Shown here: positions 1 to 13,036 of the stretch, one piece after another
Layout of the letters: the number at the start of each line of letters is the position of its first letter
Numbering within the stretch: position 1 is the stretch's first letter
Source: Lethocerus indicus
Lineage: Eukaryota; Arthropoda; Insecta; Hemiptera; Belostomatidae
Direction: 5' to 3'
NCBI GenBank assembly: GCA_019843655.1
Contig: JACDQD010000007.1
Coordinates: 6,879,600-6,943,599, forward strand
Length of the DNA stretch: 64,000 nt
The notes under the pieces: generated by a model
Database searches by the model: none
Told to the model about the DNA's origin: nothing
What the model saw: the letters and a program-made list of their open reading frames with translations, nothing else
Translations under genes and position numbers: made by a program

Positions 1-3000
1 TGCCACATTTTCAGTGAATTTTCTGAATTGTTTCAGTCACAACCGGGATACAATTTTATCTAGAAGAAATGATCCGCAATTTTTACCAGATGAAGTGTTA
101 AGCGGATTGCTATTTAGACCCCAATGCGGCAAAGTATCTTTTGTGATTATGAACTCTGCGGTATGAAAAGAACCGTAGTAGCAGGCCAACTTAGAAACTA
201 AAAAAATATATGTTATAAAACAAGATGTAAAAAAAAAATAAATTCGAGGAAAAAGTTCAAATAATTATGCATGGGGTTTCCACGCTTAAAAATTTACATC
301 GAGTGAAAAACCCGTGAGCCAATCGTAATTCTACCCTTCGGTCCCTTATCGTAACGAAACACTACCATTGTTAAATACCCCCGAAGATTTATGGACTTCT
401 ACTTATCGACAAATTTGTCCCCAGTGCGGTCACGAAACTGCGTTATTTCGCCCTTAGTCACACGCGTTCGCTATTAAGCCAGCAGTAACCCAGAAGCCGA
501 TCAATGGCCAACACGAGAGTATATAATTATTTATGAAATAAAAATAAGGTTGAAGGTTATAAATAAATCTATTAAATATTAGATGAAACGGAAATAATTA
601 AACAATAAATTAAATTGTGACCAAGAATTTATTTTTTTGTTTACCAACCGTAATTTTATTCGAGGAATCGTTTTTACAGGAATAATATTATACCAATACT
701 ATATCCGTTATTAGTGATGAGAAATGAATCAATTTTTATCATTTGAACTTATTTCATTAACAAATCAGCAACTCAATCATCTATTCCTGCCCAGAAGACA
801 TGAATATGAGAAAAGGAACCGTATGAATAAATGAAAACTCTTCTCGAAGGCTTGTAATATAATGCGTGCTAAAAAAACTGACGACTAAATGATATCCTGT
901 TCACAGGTTTAGCGTGAAATCGACGCAACTCAAGTGGAGTCGAGTAACAGTTTTCTATTCACACCGACTCGCAACAAGATAATAATTTCATGTGCCGATA
1001 AGCATCTCCCGTTTCTTTAATTCCGAGAGAGAATTTTTCCCGGTCGGCTCCGACCGGCGTTCGGTGCAAGGGCATGTCTATTTACGCTATCGAATCACGC
1101 CGGTCCCATTCATCCTCCACAGGGGAGAGATCATTGATCAATCGCACTTCATAAACGACCGTTGATTGGTCGAAATCGGCCGTGAATGAACATAAAGACG
1201 ATTGAATCTGGAAGTGTTCTTTTACGGAGAGGTTCAACAACCCCTCCAAATAAAAATCGGATCAGAATATTATTAAATTCTTCCTATTTCCTATTTTAAT
1301 GACGGTTATTTTCGACCGCCGGATTTCTCAAATCCCGAGCAATTCCTCATTTGTGGGGCGAAAAAGAAAACACATTTTCTAGCCAGGACACTCTGCCCTA
1401 TGTAATTGGGTCTATCTGTAATGGTCGAGCGAAGAAAGAAACCCGAGGAGGAGGGGAAACACAGCCCAACGGGGCGGACCTGAAACGGATTTATAGGCCA
1501 ATTTGCCTTCCCCCCAGTGGACAGTCCAAACGACGCACCTGCACCGACTAAGGCTTAGTCCCAGCCTGAATTTACTGGCGGCGGAGCGGGCGAGGAAAAT
1601 TATATTATCAATTGGGATCAAGAGAAACATTAATGAAATCTGAATTTGCATATAGGTGAAGTAAAATCAAGTTTTGCATTTTTGGATCTTAGTGTATAGC
1701 TTACAAGAGTCTCAAATTCATTTCATTGACTCGATCACAGTTCAGATGCGTTATTCGTGTACCTCGTCTACAATGTTTTCATGGTGATCCGCAGGGTAAA
1801 CGGAAACATGTGCGGTAATTATCAGTACCGAACAGAGTCAGTTCGGAACAAACAATAAATAAGTAAGTTTCCAACAGCGGAGGTAGACATGCGGCGTTTC
1901 AGCCTGCCGGGAAGGAAAGTTACCAGACCATGGAGGTTGTTTACCTCAGCTCTCCCGCATCCCCGCAGGGGGTAACTTCGCAGTTGATTGTAACACCTGC
2001 ATTAGAAGTTACCGAGGGGAATCGCTTCGAACGCGGAGAATATTTCCGGGTACAGTTCTAAAACGGGGTCCCAAAAGAATCACATTAAATAACGTATCAT
2101 CTGAAATACTCGCCCGATAATTTTTGCAAATGGCCGATTTCGGATTATGATAAAGTGAAAATAAAGGGTTCCCGGCAATAAATGCTAACGTATTAAGATT
2201 AAGTATCTAAGAAGGGAACAGTTCGAATCTATGATACAAAAACCAGTTATATGGCTTAGCCGGAACGATTCGAACAGGCCATAGGAGACAGATAGGGGAA
2301 TCGCATTACTTTTATATATAACCCACATTTCAAGAAAGTGGCTACTATAATTGGAGGCCCTATCCACTTTCTCGGCCACTCCCTATTTTCACTCTGGGTC
2401 CGATCGGAGCCGGGGGGACGACCGCCGCGGAATCGCACTCGGACGAATGTAATTGAATCTATATATAAAACCGGGCTCGAGGACCAAGGAGAAGGTTATA
2501 CACGACAAACCCTAAAACATTTCTAACGGGAGGAGAGGGAGGCGGCTTGCAACTGAAGAATTTATCGGCAATTTGCCGCGTTTACACCGACAATTTCTGT
2601 CGCTATCCACCTGCACCGGTCTCGGGATTAGTGGCCCGCGGACGTCTGGAATTTAGGCGGTGAATAAGGGCCGCGCGGCAGAAGCGGAAAGAAATAAGAA
2701 AAAGAGGAGAAAAGAATTATTTTTGAAACCCATCCAAGAGGACGGCCGCTATTTTTCTCGGGAATGGACACGTTCGTGAGAAACTTAACGTGTAACGGGG
2801 CCCCGGTTTGCCGGGTGATGTCATTGCCAAGGATCGCGACTCGACCACTAGGTTCAAAGCACGAGCTACACGAAAACCTCCCCAGCCTTGCATAACAGGT
2901 GTCGATAAAGAGCCACTCGAAACGTGAAAAAAGAAGAATATTTCTATGAACTATGCATCTTCAGCCCTGATAACAGTTTCATCACGGTATTCAGAAACGT

Positions 3001-3784
3001 CCGCCGACAGTTTAAACTGAAATTCGTGTCTTTAAAAGGAACGAGAATTAAAAACAATAATAATCCATTTTAAAAGGCCAGAATTTAACAATCAAGTTAA
3101 CTTAAGAAAATAATTATAGAGACCACTGAGCAACAGTTTAACTAGAATTTATCGTGTATCCCGCGAACAATTGTTTTTAGAAATAGAAATATCTGGAAAA
3201 CTTAAACTGATTATTGCTCAGGAATCAGGTAGCGATTTACAGTCATTATTTAGTGCGCCGGCTAATCTGATAGTCTTATTGGTCCCTGTTAGTTCCGTCC
3301 GGTTAGCGGTGGCACAAAAAGGCCGGCTTCTTTTCACCCGTCGTAATTTGCAGGACGAGATCACGTCCTCGCATAACGCCGGGAGGCCCTCTTTTGAATC
3401 CTCGAAGTGTTTTAGTAGAAAAAAAATTTCACTTTTTTATCACTGCCCAGCTTCCAGCTTCAATTTTCCCACAGCCCGAAAACCTCGGAATCGGGGATAT
3501 CGAGATTAAGCCATTTTCACTAGTCACAGCATGACACTAAGTCATAATAGGCCTTCGTCGGCATTGAAGGAGGTGATTGGAAACTATCGTGGAAACGGCG
3601 GTCGGGACTAGATAAATTACAATCATTAAAAAAAACCTTAGATGCCGCTGGTCCGGCAGCTGCAGAGATTTCGTGCCCACAGAGTTTTCCGGTCATTTTG
3701 ATGTCCAGCCTACAAAATTAATGGAACGACTACAGGAATAATTAAAACCGGTATAAAACGAAATACCAAGGGGTTGGTGGCGGT

Positions 3785-3801
3785 GGGCGGGTGGGGTGGG
3801 G
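3785..3801 (+). other. Canonical G-quadruplex motif
   Basis: GGGCGGGTGGGGTGGGG has four G-runs of three or four bases with single-base loops, the most stable class of predicted quadruplex. It sits in a wider G-rich stretch (3770-3810) within yki intron 1. The G-rich strand is the template strand for yki. Confidence 0.7.
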
Positions 3802-6487
3802 TCGGTCCCCGATACGTTGATTAATAGTGAAAAATAGAAGCCCAGTAGTAGACGCTAAATTCGAATAACGCACATAGTTGAACCGGGTCCAAGATGAATA
3901 AAGAGAAAAAAAATAACAATCAGTTTTGAACGAGAGGACGGGGCCGGTGTAACGAGTAAATCATGGGCCAGAGGTGGGCCCCGGTCAATTCTCCCGGCGG
4001 CGCCAACCCAGACACTTAGTCAAGTAACTGTAATTGAGAGTTAACTTTTTAACATCAATTTTAGAGCAATTTACACACGGCAAGAGGATTTATATTTTTT
4101 ATTAAAGTTAATGAATTTTAATTCCAGTTAGAATTAAATTAGTCGACAATTCATATCAACTGTGGTACCTAAATTGATAACCGGAAAAAGTGTATTACAG
4201 TATTTTTAATTTATATTTTTCTGCTGGTTCAGCAAAAACGATAAGAAGGATTAAATCAGCCTTTCATTGTATGTAAATTACAGGTAAACTCTGAATCACA
4301 CAGTTTTAATCAATACTTATTTATTACCAACTGGATTTATGATGAATACTTATTAATTTTACAGTAGTTTATTAAAACGTTACATTATTCCGAATAACAA
4401 TATGCGCACTAGTGTATCCTAAAAATTATGGACTATTCTTAAGATCGATATCTCTGTTTGAGAAAACTTACCGAACACAATTGAGCGATTTCAAGAAAAA
4501 AAAGGCTATTTACGAAAAGAATTAACTAATTTTTTTTCACTTTTGATATTGAATTGTATGAAATCGAAACAAATTACTGGCAAGTCTCGCTTATTTAAGT
4601 TATCCTAGGTTGGGAGATCTCTCTCTCGGGGCGGGATAAATATTATTTGATGTTCAAATACCGTTGCTATGTAGCGCGTGGGCCGAATTAGTCAGAGCCG
4701 AGATGACGGCGTCAGGACGGCCGGCCCGGGCCCGGGGTCAGTTAATTTAAGGAACAGATTACGACGAGTTTCAAACCTTCTGTCTCATTACAGAGCAGAG
4801 ATGCTGCTAGAGCGGCGGAATAAGAAGGGGTCGGTGTGGGAGCCCCGACCGTAAAGAAAATATCTGACCGGGCTCCGATATTATTTCTTACACAATTTAA
4901 AAGCGCCAAATTAATTATGACTACTGTAGATTCAGAATAAGTTAGAAATATTTTTATCGCTATACACGGAAAATGTCTGTTCTGATGGCGAAAATCGAAA
5001 ACGGTTCAGTGTTGGCCCGACCAAACGTGAGACAGGCGAAGTGTATAAGAAGCACAGAAAACTACGGAAATGATGCGTGATATTGTAGTACAATTGTATA
5101 TACAATAGCATTGTAGCAAATACATTCGTTCACGGAAGCGGAGGGGAACATTCTATTTAGCAACGAAATAACAACAAAATCCTACGAACTATTTGATGAA
5201 ATTAATTTCTCCATAATTTTTTCTACCGTGGCCAATACTCTTATTAAACAAAAACTATCTAGCATAAAGAGTTATGCACTGTTTACAGTGTTAATATGAG
5301 TAAATACGATGGGTAAAACAATCCAGAGATGTAATTATATACTCCACAGTATACTGCTAACAGGATACTTCCAAAGAAGGCGAAAATGGCCTACCCGACG
5401 ACGAGTGAGCAAAACTAAGGATTGTTTTCCCTCCGGAGGCAGAAGGCCGCCCCTCGTCAAGTGAAAAAGCAGTTTTTCGCGGCCGAACGACAAAAGAAAA
5501 CGCAGCCGGTAAATTGCGTGCAAATTTGACCTTAAAGGCGGGCGGTTCGCTCGCGCCCCAGCCCACGCCCAGATTAATCGCCAGCCGGGTTACGCAACGA
5601 GGTTTTCCTTTCAACCCGGTCCACAGGGCACCGATCGGTTTTAATTTCATTTAATACGGTCGAAAATAAAAACTGGAAACGTCGAGAAGATGTTAGAGTA
5701 CGCTACTTTCAACATTTCTGGACCAGATATGACATAACCGAAACAGAATTTCGTAATTACACAGCGTATTTCGCAACTGTCATACAAATAATAAGGTAAT
5801 AACATGCATAGTTCGGGAAAAATGTGAAAGATCGATTAAATACTAATTTAATCAGAATAATGACATTTATTATATGCCGCCAATTTTTTAAAAATTCGGC
5901 CTCGACGCATTAAAACGGTCCAATACGAAGGGAATGACGAAGCACCTTTTCTTCTATACATCTTTCTCTTCTCGTTTCCGAATCAGAACCGGCTCCCTTT
6001 TCGTCCGCTTAAGAGATATCTGATTTGCCAGACTGTACTAAATTTACATTTAACAAACCTCATTTCCTAGCCTTCGGGCAAAGTTTAATTTTCGCCTGTT
6101 TGTTTTTTGAGCGGCCTTGGGTCCATTGCTTACACTGGACCCATTGTTTATACTTCTACCAGCCTTCCAGTTAAAAACAAGAACACTACCACCAATTGCG
6201 CAACACGCTTTAATTCCTACTGCGAACTTCAGTGCGCATTTAACAGACGAAAATTCGATTGGCCTGAATTCGATAAGAAATTACCAATTAATAAAACACG
6301 CAATTTATATACCGCATCCTATTCCCAATATAACGTGAGCCATTGTGGCCTCCACGATTATTTCAGTTATCTCTCGTACGATATGATTCCCGTATCGAAA
6401 TTTTAAACTGTTTACAACTGCGTCATATACATTCATTCGTACTGATTCAGTAGTAAATTTCGTCACTGAACGTAAAGTCTCACTCAC

Positions 6488-6528
6488 CATACACGCCCAT
6501 CGAAAAGAGAATCTGTCTGGACACTTAC
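6488..6528 (-). promoter_or_regulatory. Second ratchet point with 41-nt cryptic RS exon, yki intron 1
   Basis: On the minus strand the sequence reads CTATTGTTTCAG|GTAAGT, with the junction between 6529 and 6528 and the pyrimidine-rich CGTTTCC just upstream. A second donor, GTGAGT (6482-6487), follows 41 nt later. The architecture is the same as at 16.3 kb, and the site lies 9.8 kb further along the intron in the direction of transcription. Eye-scanning found no other AG|GTAAGT with a pyrimidine tract on the minus strand of the intron and none on the plus strand. Confidence 0.58.
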
Positions 6529-8861
6529 CTGAAACAATAGGAAACGAATGTTATTTATTTCGTGCAATGCATATTCAGTAGGTAATTAATCATATTTAGC
6601 TATTTAGTAGGTCATAAATTAGTATTTATATGTATGTATAATAATCTACATTCGTGTGTGTGTGAGATACAGAGATTCAGAGACTAACTCGAGTTCGAAT
6701 CCCGATGGCTGATCAACTTCAACTTCGAGTCATTGTTTTCTCGCAAACTGTGGTTCATATTTATACTGACAATGGACGATTGACCGGACTGGCAGATAAT
6801 TCGGAATTTTATTTAACCCCAGTCAAGGACAGCGGCGTAAAATAAAAATGGCCAGTCATCTTTAAGCTGAATTGGTTCGACGGAGCCCCAAGGGAAACCG
6901 GGCCGCGCATTTCCCGCGAGATAATGGAACCCGGTACCGGCTTATCTCTCAGCCTTTGCTTCGAAGAACAGAAGCGCGGGACAACGCCAGGGACTTGAAC
7001 ACTGATACAGAAATACCGATGAACAAAGAGAGAAGACTTGATAACAATTACTGTGTACGTAGATTTGAACCGACTTGCATGAAATAGAAGCCAACCTACG
7101 TTTCCTTATAAGGAAAGGGAACGAATAGAGAAAATTTTGCACGTTGATTTTGGTGCTACAAATATATAAATATTAGTAAAATTACTGGTTTGTCATACAT
7201 TAAATTCGGCGTTCTGTGCAAGAAAAAGTTTCTCACAAATTAACAATTCGCGACCTAGATATACAGCAAAACTTTGAAATCCTTAACCGAACAGGGGACA
7301 GAGCGTTATGGCGCTATCTTAGATCGATGTGGCCCGACATGAGGATATCTACAATGCCTGAAATAACCGTGGCCACTAAAAATGTAAACCCACTAATATA
7401 ATGACGGTATTCCGGTCGTTCCACAAGCCGCCGAGGACGAACGAGGAGAGTTTTTGAACCCGCTGAAGGAATTCGTGTATTTCGGAAAAAGCCTGCCTCC
7501 TCCTCCCGACGCGTCTAAAAGTTATTAATGGGCGTCCTCCAAGACGACTTGATCTCCATGCGACGCCTAACATTTTCATGGGGCGGTATTTACGTCGACA
7601 TTTTTCGAAATCCGTTTTATTCACGGCAAAATCGAGAAATTTATAATTCAAATACGCGGAACAGATTGTCGGCCCGACCGGGACCGCTCTAGGCAATTAA
7701 GCGGCCAGAAGTAAATAATGAAATTGAATTCATTTAATAACGTAGCAAAGTTTTCCTTAGATTGTTGAGTCCGAGGTTAGATCGGTTTCAGTCGCCTGTA
7801 ATGGATACCATGAAACGTGCAAGTATTAATATACAGTAACTACCAAAATACGATTTGGTCTCAGTAAGGTAGATAAAAATCCCGTACGAACGCCAGAATT
7901 ATGATCACACGAATTTTCACCTCTTCCTTTACGTCGTCAGGACGACTCATAACATCCTGCGGGATGAGAGGGGGAGAGGAGGCCTAGAAACGAAGTCAAA
8001 CTCATAAAGTACTTACGACATATATAACACATAAAGTATTCTAAGCTGAAGTCCACATGCAAATAGACTTGACGAATTTCCGTATTGAAAGTAAGCGGTA
8101 GAGCCAGCTTCCACAATGCGGACCTAATATCCCGGCTAAGGTCAGTTCCTCAATATTAAGTAACACACCCGCGGTTCATGTAATACCGGTAGGTATTGTC
8201 AAGTTTAAGAGTTCTGGCCTAGGAAGGGCGGCCGAAGGAATCCGCCGTCGTCTTCCACCGAACCGTATTAATGGGACACCCCGTCACCCAACTGACGGGA
8301 GGTGAGGAGTTGATCTCCCATCGACGCTGGACGCAGTTAATATTAATTAAAATAGTGATGGGCGGCGGGTTAGCGTTGTCCTGCAGAGGGGGCCCCCGGG
8401 CGCCGGCTACGCGGGGCTCTTAAAATAAAAGAGCGCCCGCCACGTGTAGGCTACCCCCCCCCCGCCACTCCTACTCCTCAATATCCTTACAAACAGTACA
8501 GACAGGATGCTTCATCCACACATGAATAATTAACAGACGCTACTGCGTTGGAGAGAGAACGAAACCGGATTGCGACGGAGGTAAACAGACCCGCTTGCCC
8601 TAAACATTGGCTCAGAAATTAAGACATCGAGTGAGTGAATACTCACAAAAATTAGGACAGACCCGAAAAGTAGGGACACTGGCAGGGAGAAGCACAGCGA
8701 TGGACGTGATATTACTCAATATTTCCCGATTACCGTAGCGACAGTGTGCAAAAAAACAAATATATTTAGTCCCAATATTCGTGAATATAAATGTAGGAAA
8801 GAGCTATACTTAAAATACGTGTGCATAATGTGATATTATGACATCCACAACCATTGTAAAA

Positions 8862-9020
8862 ATACTGTAGGTTCGTGATGTTTCTGTCTCCTCTCGCTGG
8901 TTAGGTCTTTTGCTAGACCGGTTTCGGGTGCTCGCCATCTTCAGTAGCGGTGTTAGTCACTGTTAGCACTTTGGATGTTTTTTGGGCATCCTCACTGCAC
9001 TGTCACTTTCACATGTACAA
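8862..9020 (+). repeat. Dispersed inverted-repeat (MITE-like) element, copy A
   Basis: The left part contains ggtcttttgctagacc followed by ..ggtttcgggtgctcgccatcttcagtagc, which resembles the arms of the element at 58.6 kb. The right part (8966-9002) is a 37-bp block found exactly, in reverse complement, at 29573-29609. No open frame is present, so the element is non-autonomous. Its true ends and family cannot be set from this window. Confidence 0.75.
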
Positions 9021-12000
9021 AATTGAAAAGAATGATCTGTCGATTTAAACTATACGGGTACATACGTACGTATAAATAACAACACTATGGTCCAACAACC
9101 GCTTTATCTCCGTCAAGTCATAATACGGATGAAAGACTTACGAACGCCGGGCCGATGGACCAAGACCAGATGATTTACGCCATATCAGAAAACATTCGGT
9201 CTGTCGTAGGACAACTAAATAAAAACTATTATTATGGATCATAAGACTCGGAACTGGACCCGAACCCAATGAAAGGCTTCGTAGAGCCCCACGTTTCTAA
9301 CTTAAGCCAACTTTTAGAGTCCCGTTCATAGATCAAAAGAACAAACCGTTCCTAATCATAACAGTGTACCGGCCCCAAAGGGGATTATCAGACGTCCCAC
9401 TGGGTACATCGTGTTTACACAACGGCCGGCATAAATTAAAAAATATGGCCGACCAGAATAAAATATATGACAAGACGAAATAAATCTCGTTTTTTAATGG
9501 AACACAAAGAATTTTTTTTGTTTATTTTTTAACATACGCCGGTTAAAAATATCTGTTCTCCAAAAAGAGAAATAATTCGATTAATTCTTTATTTTAAGTA
9601 AAAAGTTGGTACTCTGTGTTAGCCACGTAACAAATCCTGTGGTCCATTAAAAATACTCGGAATGACATCGGCTCTATCAACACCCCGTATATTCGTTTTC
9701 AGACCTAACGGATATAACACCGATTTATTGAATTATACGAATATCGTTTCAAAGTGGATATAAAAGGCATCTCTTAAAGTAAAAACATTGCGGTCACATG
9801 TTCCACGCAAGAAATGGGCTTGGAACTTCAAACATTGCTTTTATTAAGATTTCTACGTAGTCCTAAAATGTTTATCGTTTCTGAACGCCGTTATTCAAAC
9901 GGGATCTCTAAAGAAATCGAGAAGTTCTCATTTAGAAATTTCGTTAAATATACCAGTAATAAGACTCAGCTCTTGTTATAGATTTATTTGTTCGCAGTCT
10001 ATTGTTTTAAAATTCGACGACCGACTTCGCATTTAGTCCGAACAGGAGGAATGCCCGGGAGCCGAAAGGTTTTATTTGGTGTTGGCCGCCGGGGCGGAGT
10101 TCTCTCAAATTTTATTCGGTCGTCCGAAATATCAAGAAAAGCCTATTTAAAAACAGGCCGTGAATCCCCGGCCTCCCATTGGCCCGACTCCCCTGCCTCT
10201 CCATTATGGCCGCTTATCGGCCATACGCGTTTCTTCAACATCCCTCTTTGTTGTATTTAAAGAACTAACAGGGTTTTCCCCTCTCTTTCTCAACCACTTC
10301 TTCGCCCACTCATCCCCCCCTTTTTCTGAACGCACCCTGTTCTGATTTTCGTTACTCCTGGAATCGTTTCCGGAGATTAGCACTTAACAACCCGAGGATT
10401 CGAATTCGAGAAGTCAACTAAACGCGCCAAGATCTACACTATCGTTGAATCAATCTAAATGTCAGTAACTGGAACTATATTATTTAATCCTTAGATACAA
10501 ATATTAATCTAAACGTGTTTTCTTCTACAATATTTGATTTAAAAACATATATTATCATTGTCGCGTTAATAAGATATTCGGTAAAACATGGCTCATAATA
10601 AAGCTATCAACATGTTAGTCCATGCTTCGATACAGTTCTTACATATTTATAATATAACTCTACCAGAAAAAAGAGGTGAAACCTCGTAGAATGATTTTTT
10701 TCTAGAAATTGTTTAAATCGGAATCTATTATAATCAAATGGGCGTTTCCACGAACTAGTATTAAGATGAGGTCTCTTATTTAGATGGCAGATTATTTGTC
10801 ATTCGGGGCCGATACATTCATCTTAATTATAGTCCACGCATATTATTTTAGTCTCTCCACTCTACATATGTAAATTCAATCCGTTCGGCGACAGAAAAAA
10901 TCCGGAAAGCCTTGTAATTAGTTTGTAAATAAACAAGGTAAGAGAAATCCAAGCTTGTTTTCTTATTGGGTCGTAAATCTCTCACAATATTTGGGTCTGT
11001 TATTTGTCTAGCGGTCTGATTTATAAAGTGGAAAAAACGCGAGGGTTTGGGCCAAAAATATTTCGATTGCGTCCCCAAGAACCAACCTGGAGTCGACGGC
11101 GCCGCAACTATTTATAATAAAACGAAGGATAAGTGTTCCACAAAAATAAATTGGCGGTGATTGGAAATAATTCGATGTAAGGATAAATTATGAGGTGGTC
11201 GTATTGGAAACAGAAATTGTTCTTAACAGGTCCACATAGTTCGGACCAGCAGAGTAGGCCGCGGTGATTGGGTACAATATTCAATTATTTAAAATAATCT
11301 CAAATCATGTGAAATAATAACCGTTTTAAATTTGAAAGATCCCTCGTGTATGATTTCAGTGTGATTCAAGCGTGAAGATCTAGCTCGGAACGATAAATTA
11401 AACGTTTTCATCTGGAGAAACCTCTTCTCCAACTTATAACTCGAATTCACGAACTGAGCCAATGCGAAGTGAAAATATTATGCAAATGAATGTTCAAAAC
11501 TTGTATTATGGTCTGAGCTATATATTATCACATTAGCGTTTACAATAAAGAAGCACTTTAAAAGTGTCCAACACCTAACGCCCGTTCATAACATTTAATA
11601 CCCTGAATGTTATTCTGTAATTCAATAAAACCTACTTACTGAGCAATTCATTTGAAACTTGTTTGCCCTCTTAAGATATCAGAACCGAGTGAAAGAGGCT
11701 TATGTGACCAGATGGGGTTCTGAATGAAATACAACCGTCCGCAAATAGACCGGAAATAATTTTAATTCACGCCAATTAAAACACAGACACGCGCGGAAGG
11801 CCGACCAACGTATCAGTTTTCATTATACGTTCTCCACTAGTTCAGTCAACCGGATAGAATATGCAAAGTACTTTTGAAGATAAAGAGTTTCTCTCGGCAC
11901 GGGCAGTGGCATATCATACCCGAGGGCGAGTACTGTGTCCTGCATCCTGAAGTGAAATGGCCAGAAATGAGTCACGATGGTTCCAGGGTACTGTTAAGGG

Positions 12001-12714
12001 AGGAAGCATAATTTCTATTTTTAATGCCCGGGACCGTTATGTCATTAGTTTCTAATATTTTGTCGGACTCGTCGGAAGTTTTATCGTTAGTGAGGCAGAG
12101 GAAGCTATTCCCGAAAGAGCAGTCAACGGACGAAAGAACGATCATTAAGACCTTGTGGATACAGTAGAAGTGTTCACCCGAGGGACTACTAACTTTAAAG
12201 TCAAATTCTAAAATTATTTTATTATATTCAGTTTCGTAGGGCCATCGAGAACCGGGAAATAAAGATTATTTATTATGTATACAGTTACTATACAAAATAT
12301 CTGTATGCAAGACAGTTTTACAGGTTACGAATGACCGTTATATAATTAATCCGTTTAGAGAGTAGCATCCGAACATATTTCATATATTATTAATACAGTA
12401 CCATTGTGTATGACTGTGTGACTTTTTAGCTTTTTTATATTTTTGTTTTGTTACATCACTGCATTGGCTATTAGCTATTTCCAATATTATTCAAAATCAC
12501 CAAAGATTAGAATTATATTACCGTATTAATTGACCATAACCGAATAAGAACATCATAGCTCCCTTCGTAAGGAGTTGTACACCAAAACCGAATTATAAAA
12601 AATAAAATAAAAGAATATAAACAAAAGCTCCGTTCGGATTACACTGGACAGGAGACGCACTTGCGTCCCCCGAGGACGGGACAGGCTAATTGATAGGCAT
12701 TAGGAGAACAGAGA

Positions 12715-13036
<322 letters not shown>

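Noticed and set aside
6685..6710. B-box-like GAGTTCGAATCCC
   Set aside because: The stem has a mismatch and no A box lies at the right distance; could at most be a decayed SINE fragment.
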